DNA of 64,000 bases, from positions 186,001 to 250,000 of the forward strand of contig NZ_BOMY01000001.1 in NCBI RefSeq assembly GCF_016862435.1, given 5' to 3'. Shown one piece after another: positions 56,238-64,000 of this stretch (position 1 is the first letter of the stretch; every line of letters begins with the position of its first letter). The notes under the pieces were generated by a model that saw nothing but the letters and a program-made list of their open reading frames with translations, searched no databases and was not told the DNA's origin. Position numbers and translations under genes: made by a program. The stretch is from Paractinoplanes tereljensis (GTDB lineage: Bacteria > Actinomycetota > Actinomycetes > Mycobacteriales > Micromonosporaceae).

Positions 56238-56261
56238 ACTTTCGGAACATGTTCCGAAAGT
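56238..56261. promoter_or_regulatory. 24-bp perfect palindrome centred on the MFS start codon (TetR operator)
   Basis: ACTTTCGGAACA (56238-56249) is followed directly by its reverse complement TGTTCCGAAAGT (56250-56261). The ATG of the MFS gene (56249-56251) is at the exact centre. A bound repressor would cover the start codon, so the mRNA must be leaderless or nearly so; TACTTT at 56236-56241 fits a -10 for that. Confidence 0.88.
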
Positions 56262-57673
56262 CGAACCGCACACTGACTGCCGTTGCCCTAGTGCAATTCA
56301 TGGTGTCGCTGGACCTCTCGGTGGTGAACGTCGGACTTCCCCGGATCGCGGCCGGCCTGGGCTTCAGCCCCGCCGGCCTGACCTGGGTGATCCACGCCTA
56401 CGCCCTGACTTTCGGCGGCCTGCTCCTGCTCGGCGGCAAGGCCGCCGACCGCTTCGGCCGCAAGCGCATCCTGCTGCTCGGCCTGGCCGTCTTCGGCGCC
56501 GCTTCGCTGATCGGCGGCTTCGCCCAGAACCCCGGCCACCTGGTCGCCGCCCGAGCCGCCCAGGGCGTCGGCGCCGCCGCCCTGTCCCCTGCCGCGCTGG
56601 CGCTGCTCACCGCGGCGTTCCCGAGCGGCAAGCCCCGGGTCCGGGCCTTCGGCGTGTGGGCCGCGACCAACGCGGCCGGCGGCGCCCTGGGCGTGCTGAT
56701 CGGCGGCGTCCTCACCCAGTACGCCGGATGGCGCTGGGTGATGTTCGTCAGCGTGCCGATGGCCGCGGTCGCTCTGGTTCTGGCCCTGCGCGGCGTCCCC
56801 GCCGACCGCCCGGTCGCCCCCACCGGCCGCCCCGACGTGCTCGGTGCCGTGCTGGCCACGGCCGGCATGGGCCTGCTGGTCTTCGGCATCGTGCGCACCG
56901 ACCGGCAGGCCTGGACCTCCCCGCCCACTCTTCTCACCCTCGCCGCGGCGGTTGCCCTGCTGGCCGCCTTCGTGGCCGTCGAACGCCGCACCAGCCGCGA
57001 CCCCCTGATCCGCCTGGCGCTGCTGACCAACCGCGCGGTGGCCGGCGCGAACGCGTACAACCTGCTGGTCGGAGCGGCGATCACCGCTACGTTCTACTTC
57101 GCGTCCCTCTACCTGCAGCGCGTCCTGGGCATCGGCCCGGCGCCGGCCGGCGTGATGTTCCTGCCGTTCGCCCTGGGCGTGGTCACCGGCAGCATCCTGG
57201 CCATCAAGCTCGGCTACCGCTTCGCGGCAAGGTCCATCCTGATCGGCGGCGCCCTGCTGACGGCGGCCGGCTTCGCCTGGTTCAGCCGGATCAGCCCCGA
57301 CGGCTCATTCCTGACCGACGTCCTGGGCCCATCGATAGTCGCCAGCATCGGCTTCGGCCTATGCCTGGGCCCCCTGGTCTCGATAGCCACCGCCGGCGTG
57401 GCCCCGTCAGAGTCCGGCACCGCCTCCGGCCTCCTGAACAGCTCCCGCCAGATAGGCGCGTCGCTGGGCTTGGCCGCCCTGAGCACAGCCGCCCAACACC
57501 AATCCGGCCCACTACCCACCCCCGCCGCCCTGACAAGCGGCTACGCCCTGGCCCTCCTCATCAGCGCCATCCTCCTGCTCGCCGCAGCCGCCATCGCCGC
57601 GACCGTCCTCCGCCGCCCCAGCCTGACGGCCGTCGCCGAGCCACCCAAAGCCGCAGTAATGGCGCAAGACTAG
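56249..57673 (+). CDS. DHA2-family MFS drug exporter
   Basis: A 474-residue, about 14-helix transporter. Motif D1 QFMVSLDLSVVNVGLPRI, motif A GGKAADRFGRKRILLLG and motif C GGALGVLIGGVLTQYAGW are present. The first ATG (56249) opens MFRKSNRTLTAV, and no further upstream start is likely since it would enter the TetR-side promoter. It likely exports a drug or antibiotic sensed by the TetR protein. The stop is followed by an inverted repeat. Confidence 0.93.
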   Translation: MFRKSNRTLTAVALVQFMVSLDLSVVNVGLPRIAAGLGFSPAGLTWVIHAYALTFGGLLLLGGKAADRFGRKRILLLGLAVFGAASLIGGFAQNPGHLVAARAAQGVGAAALSPAALALLTAAFPSGKPRVRAFGVWAATNAAGGALGVLIGGVLTQYAGWRWVMFVSVPMAAVALVLALRGVPADRPVAPTGRPDVLGAVLATAGMGLLVFGIVRTDRQAWTSPPTLLTLAAAVALLAAFVAVERRTSRDPLIRLALLTNRAVAGANAYNLLVGAAITATFYFASLYLQRVLGIGPAPAGVMFLPFALGVVTGSILAIKLGYRFAARSILIGGALLTAAGFAWFSRISPDGSFLTDVLGPSIVASIGFGLCLGPLVSIATAGVAPSESGTASGLLNSSRQIGASLGLAALSTAAQHQSGPLPTPAALTSGYALALLISAILLLAAAAIAATVLRRPSLTAVAEPPKAAVMAQD

Positions 57674-57692
57674 TTTGTGTACGTCAACTAGT
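57669..57692 (+). repeat. Inverted repeat at the MFS stop codon
   Basis: ACTAGTT (57669-57675) and AACTAGT (57686-57692) around 10 bases; it includes the MFS TAG stop. Possibly a regulatory site or part of the decayed Rpn gene's upstream region, since TAGTCA just after it recurs before the second Rpn remnant. Confidence 0.35.
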
Positions 57693-57731
57693 CATGTAGC
57701 ATCTCGTCGATTGCCAACGAAAGGGGTTGTA

Positions 57732-57910
57732 ATGCCGATCGATGTGTACCTCGCAGTGAGGAGTGGGGACGGGACATCGTCACCGCGATGAAACGAGTCT
57801 TCGAGGCATTCCCAGAGGACACGCTGCGGATTTTCTTCGGCCTCGATACGACCGGACAGACCGTGGTCGTGGAAGAGATCGAGTTCGACCTCCCGGAGCG
57901 GGCGGTCTGA
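57732..57910 (+). pseudogene. Decayed N-terminal fragment of an Rpn-type (PD-(D/E)XK) nuclease family gene
   Basis: ATG at 57732 reads MPIDVYLAV then stops after 19 residues; another frame (from 57788) reads MKRVFEAFPEDTLRIFFGLD and ends at 57908-57910. The second matches LFKTVLEANPADTVRIFFGL of the gene at 58.9 kb, so this is a frameshifted, truncated copy of the same family. Upstream bases also resemble those of the other copy. Confidence 0.62.
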
Positions 57911-57956
57911 GCTTCGGGGGACACTTGCCCACTCGCTGATCGATTAGGGTTGGCGG

Positions 57957-58820
57957 GTGGGCTCTGCCATCGATTTTTCCGGATATCTGCAGCGCCTTGG
58001 GGTGGATCGGGAACCGCCCAGCCTGGACGGGCTTACGGCCCTGCATCGGGCTCACGCCGAGCGGGTGCCCTATGAATGTCTGGAAATCTGGCTTGGCCGT
58101 CCTACCACCGTCGAACCTGCGGATTCGATCGGGCGGATTCTTCAAGGGCGTGGCGGCTACTGCTTTCACCTCAACGGGGCTTTCTCGGCACTGTTGACGG
58201 AGCTCGGGTATGCCGTCACCCGGCACTACGGCGGGGTGCAGGGCAACGCGACGCATCCGGCCGGCGCGGCCGGCAACCACCTTGTGCTTACCGTCTCGGG
58301 ACTGCCTTCCGACGAGGCTCCCGACGGGAACTGGCTGGTTGACCTCGGCATGGGGGACGGGATCTACGAACCGCTGCCGCTGGCCGAGGGTGAATACCAG
58401 CAGGGGCCATTCCGGTATCGGCTGTCGCGGTCCGTGGCGGAGCCCGGTGGCTGGCGGTTCGAGCACGACCCGCGGGGCGGATTCCTCGGGATGGACTTCC
58501 GCGGCGAGAGTGTGGAGATGTCGGCGTTCGCCGCCAAGCACCACGAACTCTCCACCTCGCCCGACTCCGGCTTCGTGCGGATCGCCACCGTGCAGCGGCG
58601 GGACGCCCACGGCACCGACGTCGTGCGCGGGCTGGTGCTCAGCCGGACCGGTGACGTCGAGCAGAAGACAAACCTCGAGCGGCGGGACGACTACTTCGCG
58701 GCGCTGGCCGACGTCTTCGGGATCACTCTCGACGACGTCGGCCCGGCCGAACGCGACGCACTCTGGCGACGCCTCGCCGAAGCGCACGAGAAGTGGCTGA
58801 CGAGCACCAACCCTCGGTAG
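57957..58820 (+). CDS. nat: Arylamine N-acetyltransferase
   Basis: A 287-residue acetyl-CoA-dependent NAT that acetylates arylamines or hydrazines such as isoniazid. The catalytic triad is visible: C69 in GRGGYCFHLNGA, H108 in GNHLVL, D129 in WLVDLGMGDG; length is normal. The start is a GTG (MGSAIDFSGYLQRLG). It lies between two decayed copies of a nuclease family gene. Some NATs act in natural-product assembly; no such cluster is near, so detoxification is the simpler reading. Confidence 0.95.
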   Translation: MGSAIDFSGYLQRLGVDREPPSLDGLTALHRAHAERVPYECLEIWLGRPTTVEPADSIGRILQGRGGYCFHLNGAFSALLTELGYAVTRHYGGVQGNATHPAGAAGNHLVLTVSGLPSDEAPDGNWLVDLGMGDGIYEPLPLAEGEYQQGPFRYRLSRSVAEPGGWRFEHDPRGGFLGMDFRGESVEMSAFAAKHHELSTSPDSGFVRIATVQRRDAHGTDVVRGLVLSRTGDVEQKTNLERRDDYFAALADVFGITLDDVGPAERDALWRRLAEAHEKWLTSTNPR

Positions 58821-58932
58821 ACGTCAAGGACCGACGAACGCCATCACAAGACCAAAATTTGGCATCCAGCTAGTAGTCATTAGTCACCTTGTCGTGTAAC
58901 TTCGTTGGCGTTCGTCGATGAAGGGACGGGGA

Positions 58933-59536
58933 ATGCCGACCGACACACCGCCAAGCGGCAAGGCGCAGGCGCGGGACTACGACGGCCTGTTCAAAACAGT
59001 GCTGGAGGCCAATCCAGCCGACACCGTGAGGATCTTCTTTGGCTTAGAAACGGACGGCCGGGAAGTTGTACTGGAAGGGCCGACCGAGCAACAGCGACAT
59101 CTCACCCGAAGCAGGGACAAGACCTACATCCTCCGCCGGGACGAGGAGGAGCAAGACCGAGCTGAGAAGGACGGCCTGCCCGTGCCCATGCACGAGGTGT
59201 GCCACATCGAGATTCAGGTAGAGCGCGTGGCGGGATTCCAGGAGCGGATGGTCTCCTACCGAGGCAGTCGTGATTGAGCTGGTCGAGACGCTGGCGAGGA
59301 GAGGTATGGACGACATCCTGGAAAAGACCTCGGTGGGCCGCGACATCGCCCGCCGCAACCGCGAAGAGGGCCGCGAAGAGGGACACGCCGATTCGATGGT
59401 GCTGTTGCTGCGGCTCAACTACGGAGATATCGACGACCTGCAGGAACTCGCCCACAAGCTGGTGGCAACCAACCATGAACAGCACCTGAAGTGGGTCACG
59501 GATCGCGTTCCGCTGGAGCAGCTCCGCTCAGTTTGA
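58933..59536 (+). pseudogene. Rpn-type (PD-(D/E)XK) nuclease family gene with central deletion and frameshift
   Basis: The first part (ATG 58933 to 59277, behind GGGACGGGG) reads MPTDTPPSGKAQARDYDGLF and reaches the nuclease motif VCHIEIQVERVAGFQERM before stopping at RGSRD. The second part (about 59270-59536, another frame) starts VIELVETLARRGMDDILEKT and has the C-terminal helices (NREEGREEGHADSMVLLLRL). Intact relatives have roughly 100 residues between, so that piece is lost. Rpn proteins are linked to DNA recombination and defence. The nuclease core here cannot be complete. Confidence 0.72.
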
Positions 59537-59545
59537 GGGCGGCGT

Positions 59546-59572
59546 CTGGCGCGCCTCGCCGAGGCGCGCCAG
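59546..59572. terminator. Bidirectional terminator-like hairpin
   Basis: CTGGCGCGCC (59546-59555) and GGCGCGCCAG (59563-59572) form a perfect 10-bp stem with a 7-base loop (TCGCCGA, which can extend the pairing). It lies 9 bp after the Rpn remnant stop and 7 bp before the end of the convergent gene. Confidence 0.78.
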
Positions 59573-59579
59573 CAGGCGG

Positions 59580-60740
59580 TCAGCCGTCGGTGATGGTCAG
59601 GGCCGACATTCCAGCGACCGCCTGCACGTCGAAGCCTGCCTCGCCGCTCCCCCAGCCGTTTGCGGTGAAGGACTGGCCCGGGGCTATGCCCTTGTGGGTG
59701 GCGCCGGCCAAGGTCACCTCGCCGGCACCCGATTGCACCTGCACCCGCACGGGGGTCGCGCCGGCCAGTTTCACCAGGAACTGGTCCACTCCCCCGGCCA
59801 TCCGGACCGGGACCACGGTCGTCGGCACCGGCAGGGTCAGGTCTATCCGGCTGGCGCCGCCCAGCAGGTCTACGCCGTCCACCTCCGCGCCGGTCAGGTC
59901 TACCGTCGTCTGGGCGGTGCCGCCGTTCAGCTGCAGTGTCCAGCGCACCGCGTTGTTCAGCACGATCGTCACCTCGGACGGGCCGCCGTGCTCGCCGGGC
60001 GGCAGGCGCAGCTGGACCGTGCCGTCGGCCTCGTCCACCTTCGGGGTCACGCCGCTTCCTGCGGGGGTGGTCACCCGGTAGAGGTCGTCGCCCAGGTCGT
60101 CGGTGTGCAGGCGGACCGCGGCGGCGCCGTCTACCAGCTCGAACTTGGCCGACTCGCGGCCGTTCACCGGGCCGCTTACCGCGTCGCCGCTGACCCCGGT
60201 CTGGCCTACCGCCTCGGTGCGGTCCGCCGAGGTGCCGACCCAGCGCGGGGCGACCAGGATCGCCGCCGCCATTCCGGCCAGGAACAGGACCACCCCGGCC
60301 ACCACCAGCGGGCGCCGATAGCGGCGGACCCGCGCACCCTGCGCCGCCTCGGCCCCCTCGGGGGCGCCCCAGCCGGGCAGCTCGAAGCCCTGGTGGGTGG
60401 TGAGGAGGTGGAGGTCGTCGTCCGAGTCGTCGTAGGGGTCGGCGGGCGGGGGGTACTCGGGGGCCTCGACCGGCTCGAAGCCGACCGGGTCGGTGTCCTC
60501 CTCGGCCGGCGCCGGCCACGCGCCGGTCAGCTCCTCGTCGTAGGGGGTCTGCGCCGGGTAGTTCTGGGCCAGCGGGCCCGCCACCGGATAACGCTCCACC
60601 GGGTGCTCGCCGGTGGCGTACTCCTCCGCCCCGGGCCGGTCTCCCTGAAACACCTCGGCGGGGCCGTAGTCGTCGCCGACATAGTCGTCGTAGTCGAAGA
60701 CGTCAGCGGGCGGATCGTCGCCGGACGGGTTGGGCGCCAT
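59580..60740 (-). CDS. Membrane-anchored protein with acidic tail and extracytoplasmic domain, unknown
   Basis: A 386-residue protein. ATG at 60740 (MAPNPSGDDPPADVFDYDDY) has the strong site AGGAGG a few bases upstream; a longer frame starts further upstream. Residues 1-145 are acidic and Pro/Asp/Tyr-rich (disordered), then a basic strip, one membrane helix (PLVVAGVVLFLAGMAAAILV) near residue 155, and an outside domain of about 210 residues with beta-rich repeats (VQLRLPPGEHGGPSEVTIVL, IDLTLPVPTTVVPVRMAGGV). No family recognised. Convergent with the decayed nuclease gene. Confidence 0.72.
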   Translation of the reverse strand: MAPNPSGDDPPADVFDYDDYVGDDYGPAEVFQGDRPGAEEYATGEHPVERYPVAGPLAQNYPAQTPYDEELTGAWPAPAEEDTDPVGFEPVEAPEYPPPADPYDDSDDDLHLLTTHQGFELPGWGAPEGAEAAQGARVRRYRRPLVVAGVVLFLAGMAAAILVAPRWVGTSADRTEAVGQTGVSGDAVSGPVNGRESAKFELVDGAAAVRLHTDDLGDDLYRVTTPAGSGVTPKVDEADGTVQLRLPPGEHGGPSEVTIVLNNAVRWTLQLNGGTAQTTVDLTGAEVDGVDLLGGASRIDLTLPVPTTVVPVRMAGGVDQFLVKLAGATPVRVQVQSGAGEVTLAGATHKGIAPGQSFTANGWGSGEAGFDVQAVAGMSALTITDG

Positions 60741-60988
60741 CGTTCCTCCTGGGACGGAGTCGGCACCATCCGGCGCGGCTCCTCGGCAATCACTACGGAC
60801 GGGAGGCACTCCGGGGTTGACTTGAAGTAAGAGTGACCACCGGGGCCGGGCCGGCGGCCGGAAACGGCCGTAAGCACCGACTGGCTGATCCGCTCGATCC
60901 GGGACTTCTCATGCCCGTATTTTCAAAGGGCTTTGTTCTTGCCGTTTTTGCTGGTCGGGAATGGGCACCGTGCTTCGATTCAGGTGCG

Positions 60989-61004
60989 GTAACACGTGGG
61001 AAAC
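60989..61004 (+). promoter_or_regulatory. GlnR-type nitrogen-control box upstream of urease
   Basis: GTAAC-n6-GAAAC (60989-60993 and 61000-61004), an exact match to the gTnAc-n6-GaAAc half of actinobacterial GlnR sites. GlnR controls ureABC in Streptomyces and relatives. It lies 42 bp before ureA. The rest of the 305-bp gap (60741-61045) has AAAGGGCTTT and some AT-rich bases near 60920 but no other feature that I can support. Confidence 0.65.
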
Positions 61005-61045
61005 TTCCGGCTGCGAGCATTTCGCCGGGAATCAGGGAGGCTCGT

Positions 61046-61348
61046 TTGTTCCTCAGCCAGCACGAGCAGGAACGCTTGCTCATTCACGTCGCGGCCGACG
61101 TGGCCCGGCGCCGGCAAGAGCGTGGGCTCAAGCTCAACCATCCGGAGGCGACCGCGATCATCGTGGCGTTCCTGCTGGAAGGGGCGCGGGACGGGCGCAC
61201 GGTGGCCGATCTGATGGACGCCGGGCGGCGCGTGCTGACCCGCGACGACGTCATGGAGGGTGTGCCCGAGATGCTGGGTGAGGTGCAGGTCGAGGCGACT
61301 TTCCCGGACGGGACCAAGCTCGTCACCGTGCACGGGCCGATCGCATGA
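61046..61348 (+). CDS. ureA: Urease gamma subunit
   Basis: Small structural subunit of the nickel enzyme that splits urea to ammonia and CO2. The protein of 100 residues starts at a TTG ([16 protein letters not shown]) with AGGGAGG 5 bp upstream; 100 residues is the family standard. The ATG-free start is the only one giving the normal length. [20 protein letters not shown] and [20 protein letters not shown] are signatures. Its stop overlaps ureB by ATGA. Confidence 0.95.
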   Translation: MFLSQHEQERLLIHVAADVARRRQERGLKLNHPEATAIIVAFLLEGARDGRTVADLMDAGRRVLTRDDVMEGVPEMLGEVQVEATFPDGTKLVTVHGPIA

Positions 61349-61716
61349 TTCCGGGCGAGGTTCTTCTCGGTGACGGCGCGATTGAGATCAACCCGGGGCG
61401 TGAGGTGTTGTCGCTGACCGTGCGTAACACCGGGGACCGGCCCGTTCAGGTCGGTTCGCATTTCCACTTCGCCGAGTCGAACGCGGCGCTCGACTTCGAC
61501 CGCACCGCGGCCTGGGGTTATCGGCTCGCGGTGCCGGCCGGCACGTCGGTGCGTTTCGAGCCGGGCATGCCCCGCGACGTCGACCTGGTCGCCCTGGCCG
61601 GCAACCGGATCGTGCCGGGCCTGCGCGGCCTGGCCGGCGGTTCCCTGGACGGCGTGGAAATTGAGCCGCCGCCGGCCCCGACCGAAGAAGAACCAGAGAA
61701 CGGCAGCCCGCGATGA
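61345..61716 (+). CDS. ureB: Urease beta subunit
   Basis: A 123-residue structural subunit. [38 protein letters not shown] and [20 protein letters not shown] are the family blocks; the C-terminus has a short Pro/Glu extension. Coupled to ureA (ATGA) and to ureC (ATGA), so the three are made together to form the alpha-beta-gamma trimer. Confidence 0.96.
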   Translation: MIPGEVLLGDGAIEINPGREVLSLTVRNTGDRPVQVGSHFHFAESNAALDFDRTAAWGYRLAVPAGTSVRFEPGMPRDVDLVALAGNRIVPGLRGLAGGSLDGVEIEPPPAPTEEEPENGSPR

Positions 61717-63431
61717 CCACACTCGACCGGGGGCGGTACGCCGCCCTGTACGGGCCCACCACGGGCGACCGGATCCGGCTGGCCGACACCAACCTGCTGA
61801 TCGAGGTCGAGGAGGACCGCAGCGCCGGGCCGCAGCCGGGTGACGAGGTCGTCTTCGGTGGCGGCAAGGTGATCCGCGAGTCGATGGGGCAGTCCCGCGC
61901 CACCCGCGCCGAGGGCACCCCGGACACCGTGATCACCGGCGCGGTGGTCCTCGACCACTGGGGCATCATCAAGGCCGACATCGGCATCCGGGACGGGCGG
62001 ATCATCGCCATCGGCAAGGCCGGCAACCCGGACACCATGGACGGAGTGCACCCGGACCTGGTGATCGGGCCGGGCACCGAGATCATCGCCGGCAACGGCA
62101 AGATCCTCACGGCCGGCGCGATCGACAGCCACGTGCACCTGATCAGCCCGACCATCCTGAACACCGCCCTGGCCACCGGCATCACCACGATCATCGGTGG
62201 CGGCACCGGCCCGGCCGAGGGCACCAAGGCCACCACGGTCACGCCGAACGCATGGCATCTCGCCCGGATGCTCGAGGCGCTCGACACCTTCCCGATCAAC
62301 GTGCTGCTACTCGGCAAGGGCAACACCATGTCGGAGGAGTCGATGTGGGAGCAGCTGCGCGGTGGGGCCGGCGGGTTCAAGCTGCACGAGGACTGGGGCA
62401 CGACGCCTGCGGTGATCGACGCCGCGCTGCGGGTCGCGGACGCCTCCGGAGTGCAGGTCGCGATCCACACCGACACGCTGAACGAGGCCGGGTTCGTCGA
62501 GGAGACGATCCGGGCGATCAACGGGCGGTCGATCCACGCCTATCACACCGAGGGTGCCGGTGGCGGGCACGCGCCGGACATCATCACGGTCGCCGCGCTG
62601 CCCAACGTGCTGCCGTCGTCGACCAACCCGACCCGGCCGTACACCCGGAACACACTGTCCGAGCACCTCGACATGCTGATGGTCTGCCACCACCTGAACT
62701 CGGCGGTGCCGGAGGACCTGGCGTTCGCGGAGAGCCGGATCCGGCCGTCGACGATGGCCGCCGAGGACCTGCTGCACGACCTCGGGGCGATCTCGATGAT
62801 CGGCTCGGACTCGCAGGCGATGGGCCGGGTCGGTGAGGTCGTGATGCGGACCTGGCAGACGGCGCACGTGATGAAGGCCCGGCGCGGAGCCCTGCCCGGC
62901 GACGGCGCGGCCGACAACAACCGCGCGAAACGCTATATCGCGAAATATACGATTTGTCCGGCGGTGGCGCACGGCATGAGCGCTGAGGTCGGCTCCGTGG
63001 AGACCGGCAAGCTTGCCGACCTCGTGCTGTGGGACCCGGCGTTCTTCGGGGTGCGGCCGGCCTTGGTGATCAAGGGCGGCATGATCGCGTACGCCCAGAT
63101 GGGCGACGCCAACGCCTCGATTCCCACCCCGCAGCCGATGCTGCCGCGGCCGATGTTCGGATCGTACGGCGTGGTGCCGTCCCAGACGTCCCTCGCCTTC
63201 GTCGCCCCGGCCGCCATCGACGCGATGCTCGGCGACCGGATCGGGGTCAAGCGGGCCCTCGCCCCGGTCGGCGACACCCGGCAGGTCGGCAAGGCGGACA
63301 TGCCGCTCAACGACGCCACCCCGCGCATCGAGGTCGAGCCGGACACGTTCACGGTGCGTATCGACGGCGAGGTCGTCGAGCCCGACCCGGTGACGTCACT
63401 GCCGATGGCCCAGCGTTACTTCCTGTTCTGA
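61713..63431 (+). CDS. ureC: Urease alpha subunit (catalytic)
   Basis: A 572-residue nickel hydrolase. Nickel/carbamate ligands: HVHLISP, the carbamylated lysine in [20 protein letters not shown], and [16 protein letters not shown]; the flap histidine region is MVCHHLN. All the active-site segments are in place and the length is standard. It acts as the catalytic part of the cytoplasmic enzyme; Ni insertion needs UreDEFG, of which only ureF starts within the window. The stop overlaps a four-codon mini-ORF leading into ureF. Confidence 0.98.
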   Translation: MTTLDRGRYAALYGPTTGDRIRLADTNLLIEVEEDRSAGPQPGDEVVFGGGKVIRESMGQSRATRAEGTPDTVITGAVVLDHWGIIKADIGIRDGRIIAIGKAGNPDTMDGVHPDLVIGPGTEIIAGNGKILTAGAIDSHVHLISPTILNTALATGITTIIGGGTGPAEGTKATTVTPNAWHLARMLEALDTFPINVLLLGKGNTMSEESMWEQLRGGAGGFKLHEDWGTTPAVIDAALRVADASGVQVAIHTDTLNEAGFVEETIRAINGRSIHAYHTEGAGGGHAPDIITVAALPNVLPSSTNPTRPYTRNTLSEHLDMLMVCHHLNSAVPEDLAFAESRIRPSTMAAEDLLHDLGAISMIGSDSQAMGRVGEVVMRTWQTAHVMKARRGALPGDGAADNNRAKRYIAKYTICPAVAHGMSAEVGSVETGKLADLVLWDPAFFGVRPALVIKGGMIAYAQMGDANASIPTPQPMLPRPMFGSYGVVPSQTSLAFVAPAAIDAMLGDRIGVKRALAPVGDTRQVGKADMPLNDATPRIEVEPDTFTVRIDGEVVEPDPVTSLPMAQRYFLF

Positions 63432-63444
63432 TGACCGACTTCTG

Positions 63445-64000
63445 ATGAGTCTCGCAACGTTGCTGGTGCTCGCCGACGGACGGTTGCCCTCCGGCGGGCA
63501 CGCGCACTCCGGCGGGCTCGAGGCCCAGGTCTCGGCCGGCCGGGTGCGCGACCTCGACGACGTGTTCGGCTTCCTGCGTGGCAAGCTCGCCACCGGCGGC
63601 CTGGTCTCGGCCGCCTTCGCGGCCGCGGCCTGCCGCCGGCCCGGCGATGGGGCGGCCTTGGATCAAGGGCTCGATGCGCGTACGCCGTCCCCGGCCCTAC
63701 GCAAGGCATCTCGCGCCCAGGGACGAGCCCTGCTGCGGGCCGGCCGGGCGATGTGGCACCTACCGCCGACCGGCCGCGAGCCGCACCAGCCGATCGCGCT
63801 GGGCCTCCTCGCCTCGGCAGCCGGACTGGGCCCGCTGGAGGCCGCGGTCGCCGCCGCGCACGGCGTCACCACCGGCTCGGCCAGCGCGGCCGTACGGCTG
63901 CTCGGCCTGGACCCCTACGCGGTGCACGGGCTCCTCGCCCGGCTCGCCCCCGAATGTGACCGGATCGCGGCCGAGGCCGCCCGCCGGTCCGACGACCCGG
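63445..64000 (+). CDS. ureF: Urease accessory protein UreF (3' end beyond window)
   Basis: Nickel-insertion chaperone that binds UreD and UreG. The ATG at 63445 gives MSLATLLVLADGRLPSGGHA, the usual UreF opening (LLxLADxRLPSGGHAHSGGLE). About 185 of some 225 residues are present. Between ureC and ureF a tiny ORF (ATG 63431, MTDF, TGA 63443) starts on the last base of the ureC stop and its own stop overlaps the ureF ATG, so ribosomes could pass from ureC through it into ureF. ureG and ureD are expected downstream. Confidence 0.93.
   Translation, partial: MSLATLLVLADGRLPSGGHAHSGGLEAQVSAGRVRDLDDVFGFLRGKLATGGLVSAAFAAAACRRPGDGAALDQGLDARTPSPALRKASRAQGRALLRAGRAMWHLPPTGREPHQPIALGLLASAAGLGPLEAAVAAAHGVTTGSASAAVRLLGLDPYAVHGLLARLAPECDRIAAEAARRSDDP

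Overview
The window is about 64 kb of very GC-rich, densely packed chromosome. Codon use, frequent ATGA/GTGA start-stop overlaps, leaderless-looking starts and the aro-mltG-ruvX-alaS gene order all point to a high-GC actinobacterium, most likely a member of the Micromonosporaceae such as Actinoplanes (the genus is inference). No tRNA, rRNA, CRISPR array, insertion sequence or prophage was seen. Both ends cut genes: aroB at the left, ureF at the right.

Left third (1-23.6 kb): a conserved housekeeping block read mostly from the minus strand. It holds shikimate genes (aroB, aroK, aroC, aroE), mltG, ruvX, alaS, two small envelope proteins, a giant repeat-rich membrane protein of 1810 residues, rarA with a long repetitive tail, small membrane proteins, an RmlD-like reductase and aspS. 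The aro set is interrupted by a ribbon-helix-helix/Clp-N fusion gene, a quinone-oxidoreductase-type gene and a Bcr/CflA exporter. aroE and the RmlD-like gene have no ATG, GTG or TTG that would include their essential N-terminal motif; both seem to start at a CTG inside a CTGA overlap with the upstream stop codon.

Middle (23.7-48.2 kb): accessory metabolism and regulation. In order: a double Lrp/AsnC regulator; a Rid protein with a glycosyltransferase operon led by two tiny ORFs; a frameshifted CHASE-GGDEF gene; a secreted phytase-like esterase; a DHA2 exporter; a ComB-like phosphatase; a D-amino-acid lyase/dehydratase; a hemerythrin protein; and a frameshifted oxidoreductase divergent from its TetR repressor with clear operators. 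Then come an orphan NarL-type regulator with a degenerate acidic pocket, a lipoprotein carrying all six copper ligands of PHM-type monooxygenases, and an MmpL transporter. The regulator and MmpL genes share a 31-bp upstream element. An OmpR/histidine-kinase pair, a NUDIX gene, GH20 and a divergent regulator-deacetylase-RidA operon follow.

Right (48.2-57.7 kb): a pectin (rhamnogalacturonan I) uptake and degradation operon of the Bacillus yes/ytc type: YesU-like, YesL-like, solute-binding lipoprotein, two LplB/LplC permeases and a Tat-exported exo-rhamnogalacturonan-lyase-like protein, behind a promoter overlapped by a LacI-type operator. Next is a TetR/MFS pair with a 24-bp perfect palindrome centred on the MFS start codon.

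Far right (57.7-64 kb): an arylamine N-acetyltransferase flanked by two decayed Rpn-type nuclease genes, a membrane-anchored hypothetical protein, and a urease operon (ureABC, ureF) preceded by a GlnR-type nitrogen box. Seven of eight convergent gene pairs overlap at their 3' ends; the few clear terminator-like hairpins are at 22.8, 30.2 and 59.5 kb.
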